Below, one piece after another: positions 6,361 to 13,152 of a stretch of 13,152 bases of DNA; position 1 is the first letter of the stretch, and each line of letters begins with the position of its first letter. This DNA comes from an uncultured Desulfobulbaceae bacterium (GTDB taxonomy: Bacteria > Desulfobacterota > Desulfobulbia > Desulfobulbales > BM004), in contig CAMYJP010000031.1 in NCBI GenBank assembly GCA_947258675.1, positions 1 to 13,152 on the forward strand, read 5' to 3'. The notes below the pieces were generated by a model. It saw nothing but the letters and a program-made list of their open reading frames with translations. It ran no database searches and was not told the origin of the DNA. A program made the translations under genes and the position numbers.

Positions 6361-7478
6361 GGAATTCCTGAACAAGCCCCATTTATCTTCAAATAATTTC
6401 GTAAAACACACATTGCCCAGCTCATGATGAACCAATATGTTCGCCATCGGCGGGTTTCAGGCGCAAGCCTATATAGCGGCCATTTCTTTTCTCGCCATAT
6501 ACAAATTTGATAACGTAGATAGCGCAAATACTTGTGACACACTCTTCGCTAGGCCTTTGTATCTGACTTTCCTGTAGCCCCTGATGCTTTTAACTACTCC
6601 GAAGGCATGCTCTACTCGTGCTCGGCTTCGATTACTTTTACGGTTAAAGGATAGGTCGGCACCGTTGAGTCTCTTTCCCCGACTCGCTTTTCGATTAGTT
6701 CGCCAGGTCACGCCTGTTGTTTCGTACTTCTCCTTGCGCTCGGCACTGACATACGCTTTATTGCCATAGAGGATACGTTCTTCACCGTGGATAAGATCCC
6801 CCGTTACGGTGGCGTTGTGCACTGAGGCGTCGGTGACCACAACACTATGAATACGCTCCTGCGTATCACTGCCAACGTACATCTTCTTGCCAAAGTACCA
6901 CTGGTTTTCTTTCCTGACTTGCTCCATATCAGAATTACGCTGGTGCCTCTGATTCTTGGTTGAACTGGGCGCCGACACAATACTGGCATCTACGATGGTT
7001 CTTTCGCTCAGGATAAGTCCATATGTCGATAAACACTGCTCAGTCACTTCAAACAACTTTTCGGTTAACGCATGCTTTTCCAGAAAGTGGCGAAAACGAT
7101 AGATCGTGTTATCTCCTGGAATCTCATCAAATCTTACCAGTGCAAAGCTACGCATCGCTTCAACATTATAAAGGCTATCTTCTATCGCCGGGTCACTCAG
7201 TTGATACCACTGTTGCATGAAGTAAATGCGCAGCATGATTTCTACTTCGATAGGACGGCGCCGGCGGTTACCGCCTTTTGGATAAAGTTTTCGGGTAGGT
7301 TTAAGCATCCGGCTCCCACGGCATGATGCTATCCATTTCAGCCAGAAAGCGCTCATTGTGCGTCGTTATCTTATTGGATTGATATTCCAGTTCTGAAAAG
7401 CTGCTTTGTTTCATTTGTTCAACCCGCATTGATACATTTTAGATATTATCTCAGATTTTATGACTTGCCAGAGGCTCC
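6361..7478 (-). mobile_element. IS5-family insertion sequence, 1118 bp, with both ends
   Basis: Both ends can be placed. The left end reads GGAATTCCTGAACAAGCC on the plus strand, and the right end read inwards on the minus strand is GGAGCCTCTGGCAAGTC: an imperfect inverted repeat sharing GGA, CTG and CAAG. A CTAG duplication flanks it. One transposase gene runs right to left, in the same direction as the host operon, with about 108 bp of non-coding tail between its stop and the left end. The insertion altered only the last codons of the ATP-grasp gene. The transposase is frameshifted, so this copy is probably not autonomous. Confidence 0.88.
6469..7414 (-). pseudogene. IS5-family transposase, frameshifted
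   Basis: DDE transposase of the IS5 subgroup. The natural start is ATG at 7414 (MKQSSFSELEYQ), running to MPWEP; then one extra G (plus-strand C at 7309 or 7310) sends the frame to an early TAA. Skipping that base restores MPWEP-MLKPTRKLYPKGG, the expected family join, and an open frame to 6469. The downstream frame alone is open from 7356, but its first residues (MSAFWLKWIASCRGS) are an out-of-frame reading of the same segment. Conserved regions include LRIYFMQQWYQLSDPAIED, IVDASIVSAPSSTKN (first Asp), LHGEE-like IHGEERILYGNKAYVS and RSRARVEHAFGVVK (Glu). In GNKAY the second catalytic Asp appears as Asn (codon at 6760-6762), a possible second lesion. Confidence 0.85.
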
Positions 7479-8473
7479 CTAGTTAAAGATGAAACAATAA
7501 TCTCTTCTAGATCCAGAGAGACTTCCAAAGGAACGGGTATATTGTAATCATCCTTATATTCAAAAGTATCCTTTTCTTGATACTTATAATGATGCCATAC
7601 AGGAGAAAATTCAGACACCAAGCACTTCTCGCCATCAAATAACATATCGATATTCAAGCATGTTGCGTCTAGCTTTTTTGCTAACTCCACGGACAAATTA
7701 ATTGCGTTTTCGGGTACATAAGACCATACACCAATACCACCACTATCTATATTCATTTTCCACATTTTTCCATCCGCTTTTTCCCGCCAATGAGCCTCAA
7801 CGACCTGTCCGTCGACCACTACTACTTTTAAGTCTCGATCATGTGGAATAAAGCGTTGAGCTAAAAGCGGGAACGCATAAAAGGGGTAACTCATGCTCTT
7901 CTTTTTTATGAGCCAAAATAAAAACTGCCTGCTCATCAAATTTTGAACGATATGCTTAAATCCCGATCGCGAGAAGTAATTAAGCCTGGATAGCTCAAAC
8001 ACATCCTCAAAGTCCTTGCTATTTTCGATTAACCTGACAAAATCACCTCCGGCGCCATATCGATTCTTTACCACTAAAGGGAAACCTAATTTTTCCTCTA
8101 TTATCTTAAGACACGCCTTTCCTGTAACCGCATATGTTTCTGGCATCGGGACTTTGTGTGCTTTCAAGAATAGATACTGAGGATATTTGTCTGCGTAAAA
8201 CGACATAAGGCTTGGGGAAGGAAATATTCTAATATGAGGATGCATCAATGAAAGATGAGTCAAATTAATCTTCGCTTTATACAATGCGTCCGGATGACTT
8301 GATACAAACTCAAAAGCTGGAAAATAGATTGCCATATCGACACCAGAAAAATCGAAATCCAACCATTTGTCATCATTGAAATCCAATACAACGACATCAA
8401 CCCCTTTACTTTCAAGTTTTTTCTTAAACGCATTAAACCTTGTATGAGACTTAAACAATACCGCTTTCATCAT
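7451..8473 (-). CDS. ATP-grasp family carboxylate-amine ligase, 3' end altered by IS
   Basis: A 340-residue ATP-grasp protein related to RimK-like ligases, which use ATP to form an acyl-phosphate and then an amide. FPLVVKNRYGAGGD (131-144) gives the ATP-binding Lys (K136) and the glycine-rich loop; QRFIPHDRDLKVVVVDGQVV (206-224) is the central sheet motif; LNIDMLFDGEKCLVSEFSP (273-291) carries the Mg-binding D276 and E288. Residues 1-110 form a pre-ATP-grasp domain. AGAGG eight bases before ATG 8473 supports that start, 12 bp after the racemase stop. Residues from about R332 on (EPLASHKI and stop) come from the IS5 end; without the IS the gene would end ...SSLTR-stop. The change lies outside the catalytic core, so activity may persist. 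A role joining an amino acid to a sugar precursor is inferred from its neighbours. Confidence 0.85.
   Translation of the reverse strand: MMKAVLFKSHTRFNAFKKKLESKGVDVVVLDFNDDKWLDFDFSGVDMAIYFPAFEFVSSHPDALYKAKINLTHLSLMHPHIRIFPSPSLMSFYADKYPQYLFLKAHKVPMPETYAVTGKACLKIIEEKLGFPLVVKNRYGAGGDFVRLIENSKDFEDVFELSRLNYFSRSGFKHIVQNLMSRQFLFWLIKKKSMSYPFYAFPLLAQRFIPHDRDLKVVVVDGQVVEAHWREKADGKMWKMNIDSGGIGVWSYVPENAINLSVELAKKLDATCLNIDMLFDGEKCLVSEFSPVWHHYKYQEKDTFEYKDDYNIPVPLEVSLDLEEIIVSSLTREPLASHKI
7479..7482. repeat. IS5 target-site duplication CTAG (right copy)
   Basis: CTAG immediately outside the right end of the IS5-type element, inside the last native codons (Thr-Arg) of the ATP-grasp gene. It pairs with 6357-6360. 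Confidence 0.85.
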
Positions 8474-8485
8474 TCAACTAGCCTC

Positions 8486-9232
8486 TTATCGCTTTATAGA
8501 TAGAACACGTTTAGCCAGTGCATCAATTGAGCTTACGACATTAACACCTAGATACTTCTGCTCAGTGACAACTATTGGTAATTCGGTGCACGCCAATACA
8601 ATAACCTCGGCACCTTTTAAAACAAGCTCATTGAGTGCAATTGATAATTTTTCATGTGCGTAATTCCTATTAAACCCATGAGACTTAATTCCATATTCAG
8701 TGTTATAAATCACATCTTGTACATATAAATTCTGTATGCCCTCACTTGGATATATAATCTCCCTATCCTTACCCTGCCAACACTCATCGTAAACCTTTGA
8801 GTACACAGTCCCATTTGTCGCAAGAACACCCAATTTACCCTTTCCTACAAAACGCTCTTCTATTAACCCGCACACTTCACGTACAACATGAACCACTTCG
8901 ATTTTCGACTTATTATCATTTAGTATGCTTATTATCTTATTAAAGATACTCCGCGCATGGCTAGTATTACACGCCACGATAACATGTGTAGCACCAATTG
9001 AGTCAAGCTTCAAAATAACATTCGCAATCTCAATAGCTGGATTGGTATTTAACTTACCCAGCAAGAACTCCGTCCGGTCTACAATTTTAGATGGATATGA
9101 CGCTAAAATAATACTCGGGTAATCTTGATCTTTATTTGATGCCGAAAACTCATATAGTTTTTTATTCAGCTCAACACCAGCTAATGGGCCCACACCACCT
9201 ACTATCCCAATTACTTTATTAGTTACTTTCAT
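8486..9232 (-). CDS. Aspartate/glutamate racemase family protein
   Basis: A 248-residue member of the Asp/Glu/hydantoin racemase superfamily, cofactor-independent enzymes that invert the alpha-carbon using two cysteines. IGIVGGVGPLAG (8-19) is the N-terminal signature. ACNTSH (87-92) holds the first catalytic Cys, C88, and LACTELP (213-219) the second, C215; both are present, so activity is expected. The length is near the family norm. The ATG directly abuts the flippase stop (TAAATG), indicating translational coupling. Its place in a polysaccharide operon rather than next to murein genes suggests that it supplies a D-amino acid (D-Asp or D-Glu-like) for a glycan substituent, probably used by the adjacent ATP-grasp or CapK-like enzymes. 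Substrate is inferred only. Confidence 0.88.
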   Translation of the reverse strand: MKVTNKVIGIVGGVGPLAGVELNKKLYEFSASNKDQDYPSIILASYPSKIVDRTEFLLGKLNTNPAIEIANVILKLDSIGATHVIVACNTSHARSIFNKIISILNDNKSKIEVVHVVREVCGLIEERFVGKGKLGVLATNGTVYSKVYDECWQGKDREIIYPSEGIQNLYVQDVIYNTEYGIKSHGFNRNYAHEKLSIALNELVLKGAEVIVLACTELPIVVTEQKYLGVNVVSSIDALAKRVLSIKR

Positions 9233-10708
9233 TTACGATCTTTTCACTTTAATAAGATTTCTCACAGAACGAATTTCATCTCTGTTAATAACTCTTAAAA
9301 TCACCAATAGGAAACCGTATAGGCCACACGAAAATATAGATGCGGCCACCTGAACAACGATGTTTTCATTATCGTCAACAATGATAAAGAAAATGCAATA
9401 CGTACTTACGCCAATAAAAATAATTTTTGCTAGCCTAGCATACTCATAACTAATCCTATAAAACCTGTTTGAGAACAATGTATTGACTACTAAAAGTGAA
9501 AAAAACACCAGAACACTTGATATAGCCGCACCTACAATCCCATAATTAGGAACAAGCAAATAATTAGCAACAACCGCTACAAACGCAGCTATGCTAAATA
9601 TTAGCGGCTTATACTTTGTTTTCTTTGATATAAGTATTCCTGCATCTGCCAAACATGCCATGCCATATAACAAGGAAGCCAGACAAACAAGGGGGACCAC
9701 TTCAATCGACTGTTGGTATTCATCAGCGGAAATAAGAGGAAGAATATAATATGAAGATGTACTAATAGCTAATGCTAGAAAAGTGGTGATAATTACAAAT
9801 ATGGCAAATACTTTAGCTATTATAACTGGCCCATCATCTTTAGTGCAGTTTTCAAAAATAAACGGCGACCATATTTTATTAAACGGTTCCATAACCAGGA
9901 GCACACTAATCATTCCTATCTTTGCAGCTAAAGCATATATACCCACTTCTTCTAACCCACCATACTTGGAAAGAAAATATCGATCTGCACTTGTTATAAT
10001 GTACATAAAAAAAGCCGCCGGCAAATAGGGAAGTCCAAATTTCAACATAGATATCAGTACATCTTTGGATATTTTTATGCCTGCCCAGCTAGAAAGCTTT
10101 ATGTAAAACACCAACGCCATCGACGACGAAATAATCAGTTGAGAAGATAATATCCCTTCTACATTATAGTCATATATCACCAATGCAATATAGTTAAAAG
10201 TTATAAAAAGGACCGCCTTAATTATGGAAATGGTCACATACAATGTAGACCGCATCTGCACTTGAAGAGTTGCCATCCCAATATTGAAAACCATTTCGAA
10301 TGGTATCCAGGAAAGCAGTAGATAAAACAATAAGTCTGATGACTTACCATTAAAGAGCTGATCATTGGCTATAAAAGTAAGTGGATAAAAAATCAGCACT
10401 ATAAAAAGACTACTTATTAGGGAAAAATGCAATCCCGTGGAAGTAACAGTCTTTTTCCACTCAACATCTTCATTTTCGAAATAATGACGTATATAGGCTT
10501 GCCTTGTTCCCATAAAAGCAACAAGAATCATAATGTCTGCGATTTTATTCAGAATTTCATATGTACCATACTCTCCTACTGCTAGTGTATTTGTATATAA
10601 CGGTAGTAGTAATAATCCCCCCGCCGCGGTGACAGCCGATCCTATTACATAAACAGATGAGTGTTTAAACAATCCGGCGATTCTTTTGCTTTTACTTTCA
10701 CTCACCAA
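9233..10708 (-). CDS. Wzx-type polysaccharide flippase (MOP superfamily)
   Basis: A 491-residue polytopic inner-membrane protein of the oligosaccharide flippase family, which moves undecaprenyl-linked repeat units to the periplasmic face. The N-terminus (LFKHSSVYVIGSAVTAAGG, then LLPLYTNTLAVGEYGTYEIL, about residues 13-47) matches the conserved first helix and loop of Wzx/RfbX proteins. Some twelve to fourteen hydrophobic stretches follow, with the usual FGLPYLPAAFFMYIITSADR segment in the middle (about 224-243) and AKIGMISVLLVMEPFNKIWSPF after it. It begins 6 bp after the polymerase stop and abuts the racemase start. The specific substrate cannot be read. I leave the symbol empty because Wzx alleles are not identifiable by sequence recall. 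Confidence 0.88.
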   Translation of the reverse strand: MVSESKSKRIAGLFKHSSVYVIGSAVTAAGGLLLLPLYTNTLAVGEYGTYEILNKIADIMILVAFMGTRQAYIRHYFENEDVEWKKTVTSTGLHFSLISSLFIVLIFYPLTFIANDQLFNGKSSDLLFYLLLSWIPFEMVFNIGMATLQVQMRSTLYVTISIIKAVLFITFNYIALVIYDYNVEGILSSQLIISSSMALVFYIKLSSWAGIKISKDVLISMLKFGLPYLPAAFFMYIITSADRYFLSKYGGLEEVGIYALAAKIGMISVLLVMEPFNKIWSPFIFENCTKDDGPVIIAKVFAIFVIITTFLALAISTSSYYILPLISADEYQQSIEVVPLVCLASLLYGMACLADAGILISKKTKYKPLIFSIAAFVAVVANYLLVPNYGIVGAAISSVLVFFSLLVVNTLFSNRFYRISYEYARLAKIIFIGVSTYCIFFIIVDDNENIVVQVAASIFSCGLYGFLLVILRVINRDEIRSVRNLIKVKRS

Positions 10709-10714
10709 AGAGCC

Positions 10715-12010
10715 TCATTGTCTTAAATATATCAGCCTTCCTCTAATGGAAGCGGATACCAGTAACAAAAGTATGATGAGGTATACACTGTACAGGGTGT
10801 GCGCAAACATTCCGTACATAAAATAAGCCACTATCATTGTCACTAGTAATCTTGATAACTTATTTAAGTGTATATCCTCCCCTCTAACACTCATTGAACG
10901 CGCACTCTGTATATATCTAAATAGAAGCAAAAAAAACAAAATCGCGCCAATACCACCAATCTCCGATACAACCTGCCCATACAGATTATGTAGTTGAAGT
11001 ATTTTTACCTCCCCCTCTTCATCATAATAATCATCGTGATACTTGACTCGCGCATACGCCGATCCTCCTGGGCCGATTCCAAGAATTGGATTTTCAATAA
11101 AGAGTCTCCAACCATCTTCCAATCCTTCTAAACGACTCTCTGCTGAGCTCTTAGCGATTTCCTCGCTTCTGGTTAATTCTTTTTCATCTCCATCAAAAAA
11201 AATACTCGCGTAGCGATCTGTCATTGACTCTGGCAGATAAAATGAGAGAACTATCACTGCTATGATTGCTGAAAATATTAATCTAAACGTAAATATATGC
11301 CTGTAAAATTCAAATAGAATATATACAAGCGCCACAACCAAAGCTCCCCGCGTACCGCTAAATACAATTGATAAAAAACACAAACAGAACGAACCAATGG
11401 AGAGACTTTTAATCCATGTCTCTTCCGACAGAGAATAAACATATACAGTCATCGGCAGCACAAACAATCCCAACAAACCAAAACCGTTTGCACTACCCAG
11501 CCCACCACCACTCCACACACCAACAATCCGTTTAATTCCTTGTTGAAAAACGTAACTCCCTCCTAACATGAAGTCTACCCATGAGTGCAACTGATACAGA
11601 ACTAATGCAATCATTAACCCCAAGATAAATGCGTTTAACTTTTGAATATTATCAATTGCCATTACAGCAAGCATATAGACTACAACGAGCTTCCAGTAAC
11701 TCTCTACCCACAGTTGTGCATGAGGAACATTTTTATAAGCTGACAAGGCATAGCTCAACATCTCGACTAGAAACAGCGCTAAGACAATCTTTTGGACAGA
11801 ATCAAGCTCGAATTTTAATTTATGTTTAAGTACAATTGATAACAATAGCAGGAAAACTATTATTTTTTCAGACTGCATGTCGCCGATAAACTCGAATCTA
11901 ATTTGAGGTGTTGCTATTCGTGCCCAAAAAAATACTACCAACAAGACAACAGAAGTATCAAATCGATAAAGCTTATTTTTCAACCCCTTGTTAGTATCAA
12001 AATCAGACAT
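10715..12010 (-). CDS. Wzy-like O-antigen polymerase / ligase membrane protein
   Basis: A 431-residue integral membrane protein with about ten to twelve hydrophobic segments and one large periplasmic loop, matching the Wzy_C/O-antigen ligase family. The loop contains NPILGIGPGGSAY followed by LQLHNLYGQVVSEIGGIG; the His-Asn pair and the preceding glycine-rich turn are typical of this family. It polymerises repeat units in the periplasm, or less likely joins glycan to a lipid or protein; sequence alone does not separate these, but the adjacent flippase favours polymerase. The frame is open to ATG 12046; I prefer ATG 12010 because it overlaps the upstream stop by only 8 bp (ATGTCTGA) and has GGGG upstream. 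Expression is probably coupled to the GNAT gene. Confidence 0.82.
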   Translation of the reverse strand: MSDFDTNKGLKNKLYRFDTSVVLLVVFFWARIATPQIRFEFIGDMQSEKIIVFLLLLSIVLKHKLKFELDSVQKIVLALFLVEMLSYALSAYKNVPHAQLWVESYWKLVVVYMLAVMAIDNIQKLNAFILGLMIALVLYQLHSWVDFMLGGSYVFQQGIKRIVGVWSGGGLGSANGFGLLGLFVLPMTVYVYSLSEETWIKSLSIGSFCLCFLSIVFSGTRGALVVALVYILFEFYRHIFTFRLIFSAIIAVIVLSFYLPESMTDRYASIFFDGDEKELTRSEEIAKSSAESRLEGLEDGWRLFIENPILGIGPGGSAYARVKYHDDYYDEEGEVKILQLHNLYGQVVSEIGGIGAILFFLLLFRYIQSARSMSVRGEDIHLNKLSRLLVTMIVAYFMYGMFAHTLYSVYLIILLLLVSASIRGRLIYLRQ

Positions 12011-13037
12011 TATCAGCATCCCCAGCAATCCAATAATGCCCCCCATTCTTTAGAAAACCATCACCTTCCGTCCTGAAATAAGCCAAAACAGGCTGCAAAC
12101 CACCTCTTGCTTGAAACTTCTTTAATTTTAGAGACCTGGAAAGTTTTGAGTCAACATCTGTTGCAATAGAAATCGAAATAATTCTCTTGTCGCTATAATA
12201 GTGGCTAACAAGATAATCTATTCCGATAGGAATGGCGCTATCATCCAATATAAGTGCATCTACAACATTAACCACTCCATCGCTCTTATACAGTATAAAA
12301 ATACATATAAGCGACTGATCAACTTTTGAATAGACCTTGAAATTTGTATATTTATGAGTAGGGCATTCTTGATATCGCCAAACAATATAATCTAGGCTTT
12401 TCTCTACAACACCACCTGAACTATGTTTGGCACTATCTATAAACTGCTTATCACGAGTATCGTGCTCCTTACTTTCTATGGCCCTATATTTTCCCAAGTG
12501 TGGTAGCATTCGGCACTTTAGGAGTATCCCTACTATCCAGTTGAACGGACAAAGTAAAAAAGAGATCTTGCTATATTGTGGTACTCGCTTTTTAAAATAT
12601 CCGTCAATATTTAGAAGAAAAATAAAGCGCCTCATTACGGCTACTTCTTTATACCCTACTCTAATGAAGATCGGATATGACTTTTTATTTGGAAACGCCA
12701 AAAAAACGTCAACGCCACTAAATGCGGACACGACGCTTCTTTGAAGAAAAAGTGCAGGCCCAGCAGTACGATTTTCTTTATCAATTACAAAATCGGCTAA
12801 CAATCCAGCTGTTTTAAGTTGCGCATCTTTCATATAAATCATTTTTTTTCTGACGCCACCTACCCCGACACAGGAGCCACTTTCCAAGTCTGTAATACAA
12901 TAGATTTTGGACACTTCTTGATCGTTGTAAAACCATTTAGTCTTATTTTCAGCATTTTCCTTAGTAATATTTAGGCCATCCATCCATAACTTTACATAGC
13001 AATCGTTTTCACACTCTTTGAATACATATCGTTTCAT
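12003..13037 (-). CDS. GNAT-like acyltransferase
   Basis: A 344-residue protein with an N-terminal GNAT-type fold. CVGVGGVRKKMIY (57-69) and LADFVIDKENRTAGPALFLQ (80-99) give the central strands and the acyl-CoA pyrophosphate loop (R90-x-x-G-x-A pattern). SYPIFIRVGYKEV (120-132) matches the usual late helix and strand. The second half (about 210-340, with SLDYIVWRYQECPTHKY and a final GGHYWIAGDAD) may be a degenerate second GNAT domain, as in FemAB-like double acyltransferases. It likely acylates an amino sugar or adds an aminoacyl group to the repeat unit; donor and acceptor are not readable. It starts 47 bp after the upstream stop, with GAG eight bases before the ATG, and overlaps the polymerase start by 8 bp. 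Confidence 0.7.
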   Translation of the reverse strand: MKRYVFKECENDCYVKLWMDGLNITKENAENKTKWFYNDQEVSKIYCITDLESGSCVGVGGVRKKMIYMKDAQLKTAGLLADFVIDKENRTAGPALFLQRSVVSAFSGVDVFLAFPNKKSYPIFIRVGYKEVAVMRRFIFLLNIDGYFKKRVPQYSKISFLLCPFNWIVGILLKCRMLPHLGKYRAIESKEHDTRDKQFIDSAKHSSGGVVEKSLDYIVWRYQECPTHKYTNFKVYSKVDQSLICIFILYKSDGVVNVVDALILDDSAIPIGIDYLVSHYYSDKRIISISIATDVDSKLSRSLKLKKFQARGGLQPVLAYFRTEGDGFLKNGGHYWIAGDADNV

Positions 13038-13084
13038 GCTATTTACTCTAAATCCTTATCTAAGGAAAGAACAAGGCCTTAGCT

Positions 13085-13152
13085 TTAAATAATGAAATCG
13101 ATGCGCATCTCAACGCCAGTCCGTGCAAGCCGCATCATATCCACCTTAGCCG
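13085..13152 (-). CDS. Partial upstream gene, C-terminal 21 residues
   Basis: An open frame enters from the right edge on the minus strand, ends AKVDMMRLARTGVEMRIDF-II and stops with TAA at 13085. Spacing to the next ATG is 47 bp and orientation is shared, so it probably belongs to the same operon. The fragment is too short for me to assign a family. Confidence 0.45.
   Translation of the reverse strand, partial: AKVDMMRLARTGVEMRIDFII

Noticed and set aside
6357..6542. A 61-codon minus-strand open frame overlapping the transposase 3' end
   Set aside because: It lies in the terminal tail of the IS5-type element, overlaps the transposase out of frame, and resembles no protein; its similarity to 1381-1466 is explained by the shared IS end.
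6584..7326. Several plus-strand open frames opposite the transposase
   Set aside because: They are antisense shadows of the IS5-type transposase with no family resemblance.
13038..13084. CTAAGG / CCTTAG short inverted repeat before the GNAT gene as a terminator or operator
   Set aside because: Only six paired bases with an 11-base loop and no U-run; not distinguishable from chance.
1..13152. CRISPR array, tRNA or rRNA genes
   Set aside because: No regularly spaced repeats and no tRNA- or rRNA-like segments were seen on either strand.

Overview
The window is an AT-rich stretch of a bacterial chromosome. It looks like a gammaproteobacterium, probably marine or environmental, judging by the IS5- and IS256-type elements and codon usage; the sequence alone does not fix the genus. 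Almost all of it is one surface-polysaccharide (capsule or O-antigen) biosynthesis locus read on the minus strand, so transcription runs from high to low coordinates. The far left (1 to about 1500) is a graveyard of insertion-sequence (IS) fragments, and one complete IS5-type element sits inside the locus at 6361-7478.

In transcription order the locus contains: the tail of an unidentified upstream gene (13085-13152); a GNAT-type acyltransferase (13037-12003); a Wzy-type polymerase or ligase membrane protein (12010-10715); a Wzx-type flippase (10708-9233); an Asp/Glu-racemase family enzyme (9232-8486); an ATP-grasp ligase (8473-7451); [IS5 element]; an adenylate-forming CapK/PaaK-like ligase (6331-4958); a protein resembling NodB-type deacetylases (4950-3529); a GT4-like glycosyltransferase (3485-2238); a SAM methyltransferase (2202-1522); [IS remnants]; and a second SAM methyltransferase (about 1309-539). 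Spacing is tight, with overlaps or gaps of 0 to about 45 bp, as expected of one operon. Wzx plus Wzy imply lipid-linked repeat units that are flipped and polymerised in the periplasm. The remaining genes look like tailoring functions: acylation, possible amide-linked amino-acid decoration (racemase, ATP-grasp and adenylate-forming ligase side by side), deacetylation and O-methylation. Only one glycosyltransferase is present, so the locus must continue to the right.

The IS5-type insertion can be reconstructed exactly. It is 1118 bp, flanked by a CTAG target duplication (6357-6360 and 7479-7482). It landed in the last sense codon of the ATP-grasp gene. Removing it restores an Arg codon followed at once by TAG, so the present gene carries eight extra IS-encoded residues. 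The transposase is itself broken by a one-base insertion near 7309 and has Asn where the family normally has a catalytic Asp.

At the left, a C-terminal IS256-family transposase fragment with its terminal repeat (about 158-512) lies beside the second methyltransferase. On that gene's other side, a terminal piece of an IS5-type element (about 1381-1466, roughly 88% identical to the end of the intact copy) is fused to another IS256-type end (about 1467-1497). Other non-genic structure includes a 17-bp tandem repeat (81-114), an in-frame hexanucleotide repeat in the deacetylase-like gene (3751-3786) and a 13-bp perfect inverted repeat at that gene's 3' end (3538-3571).
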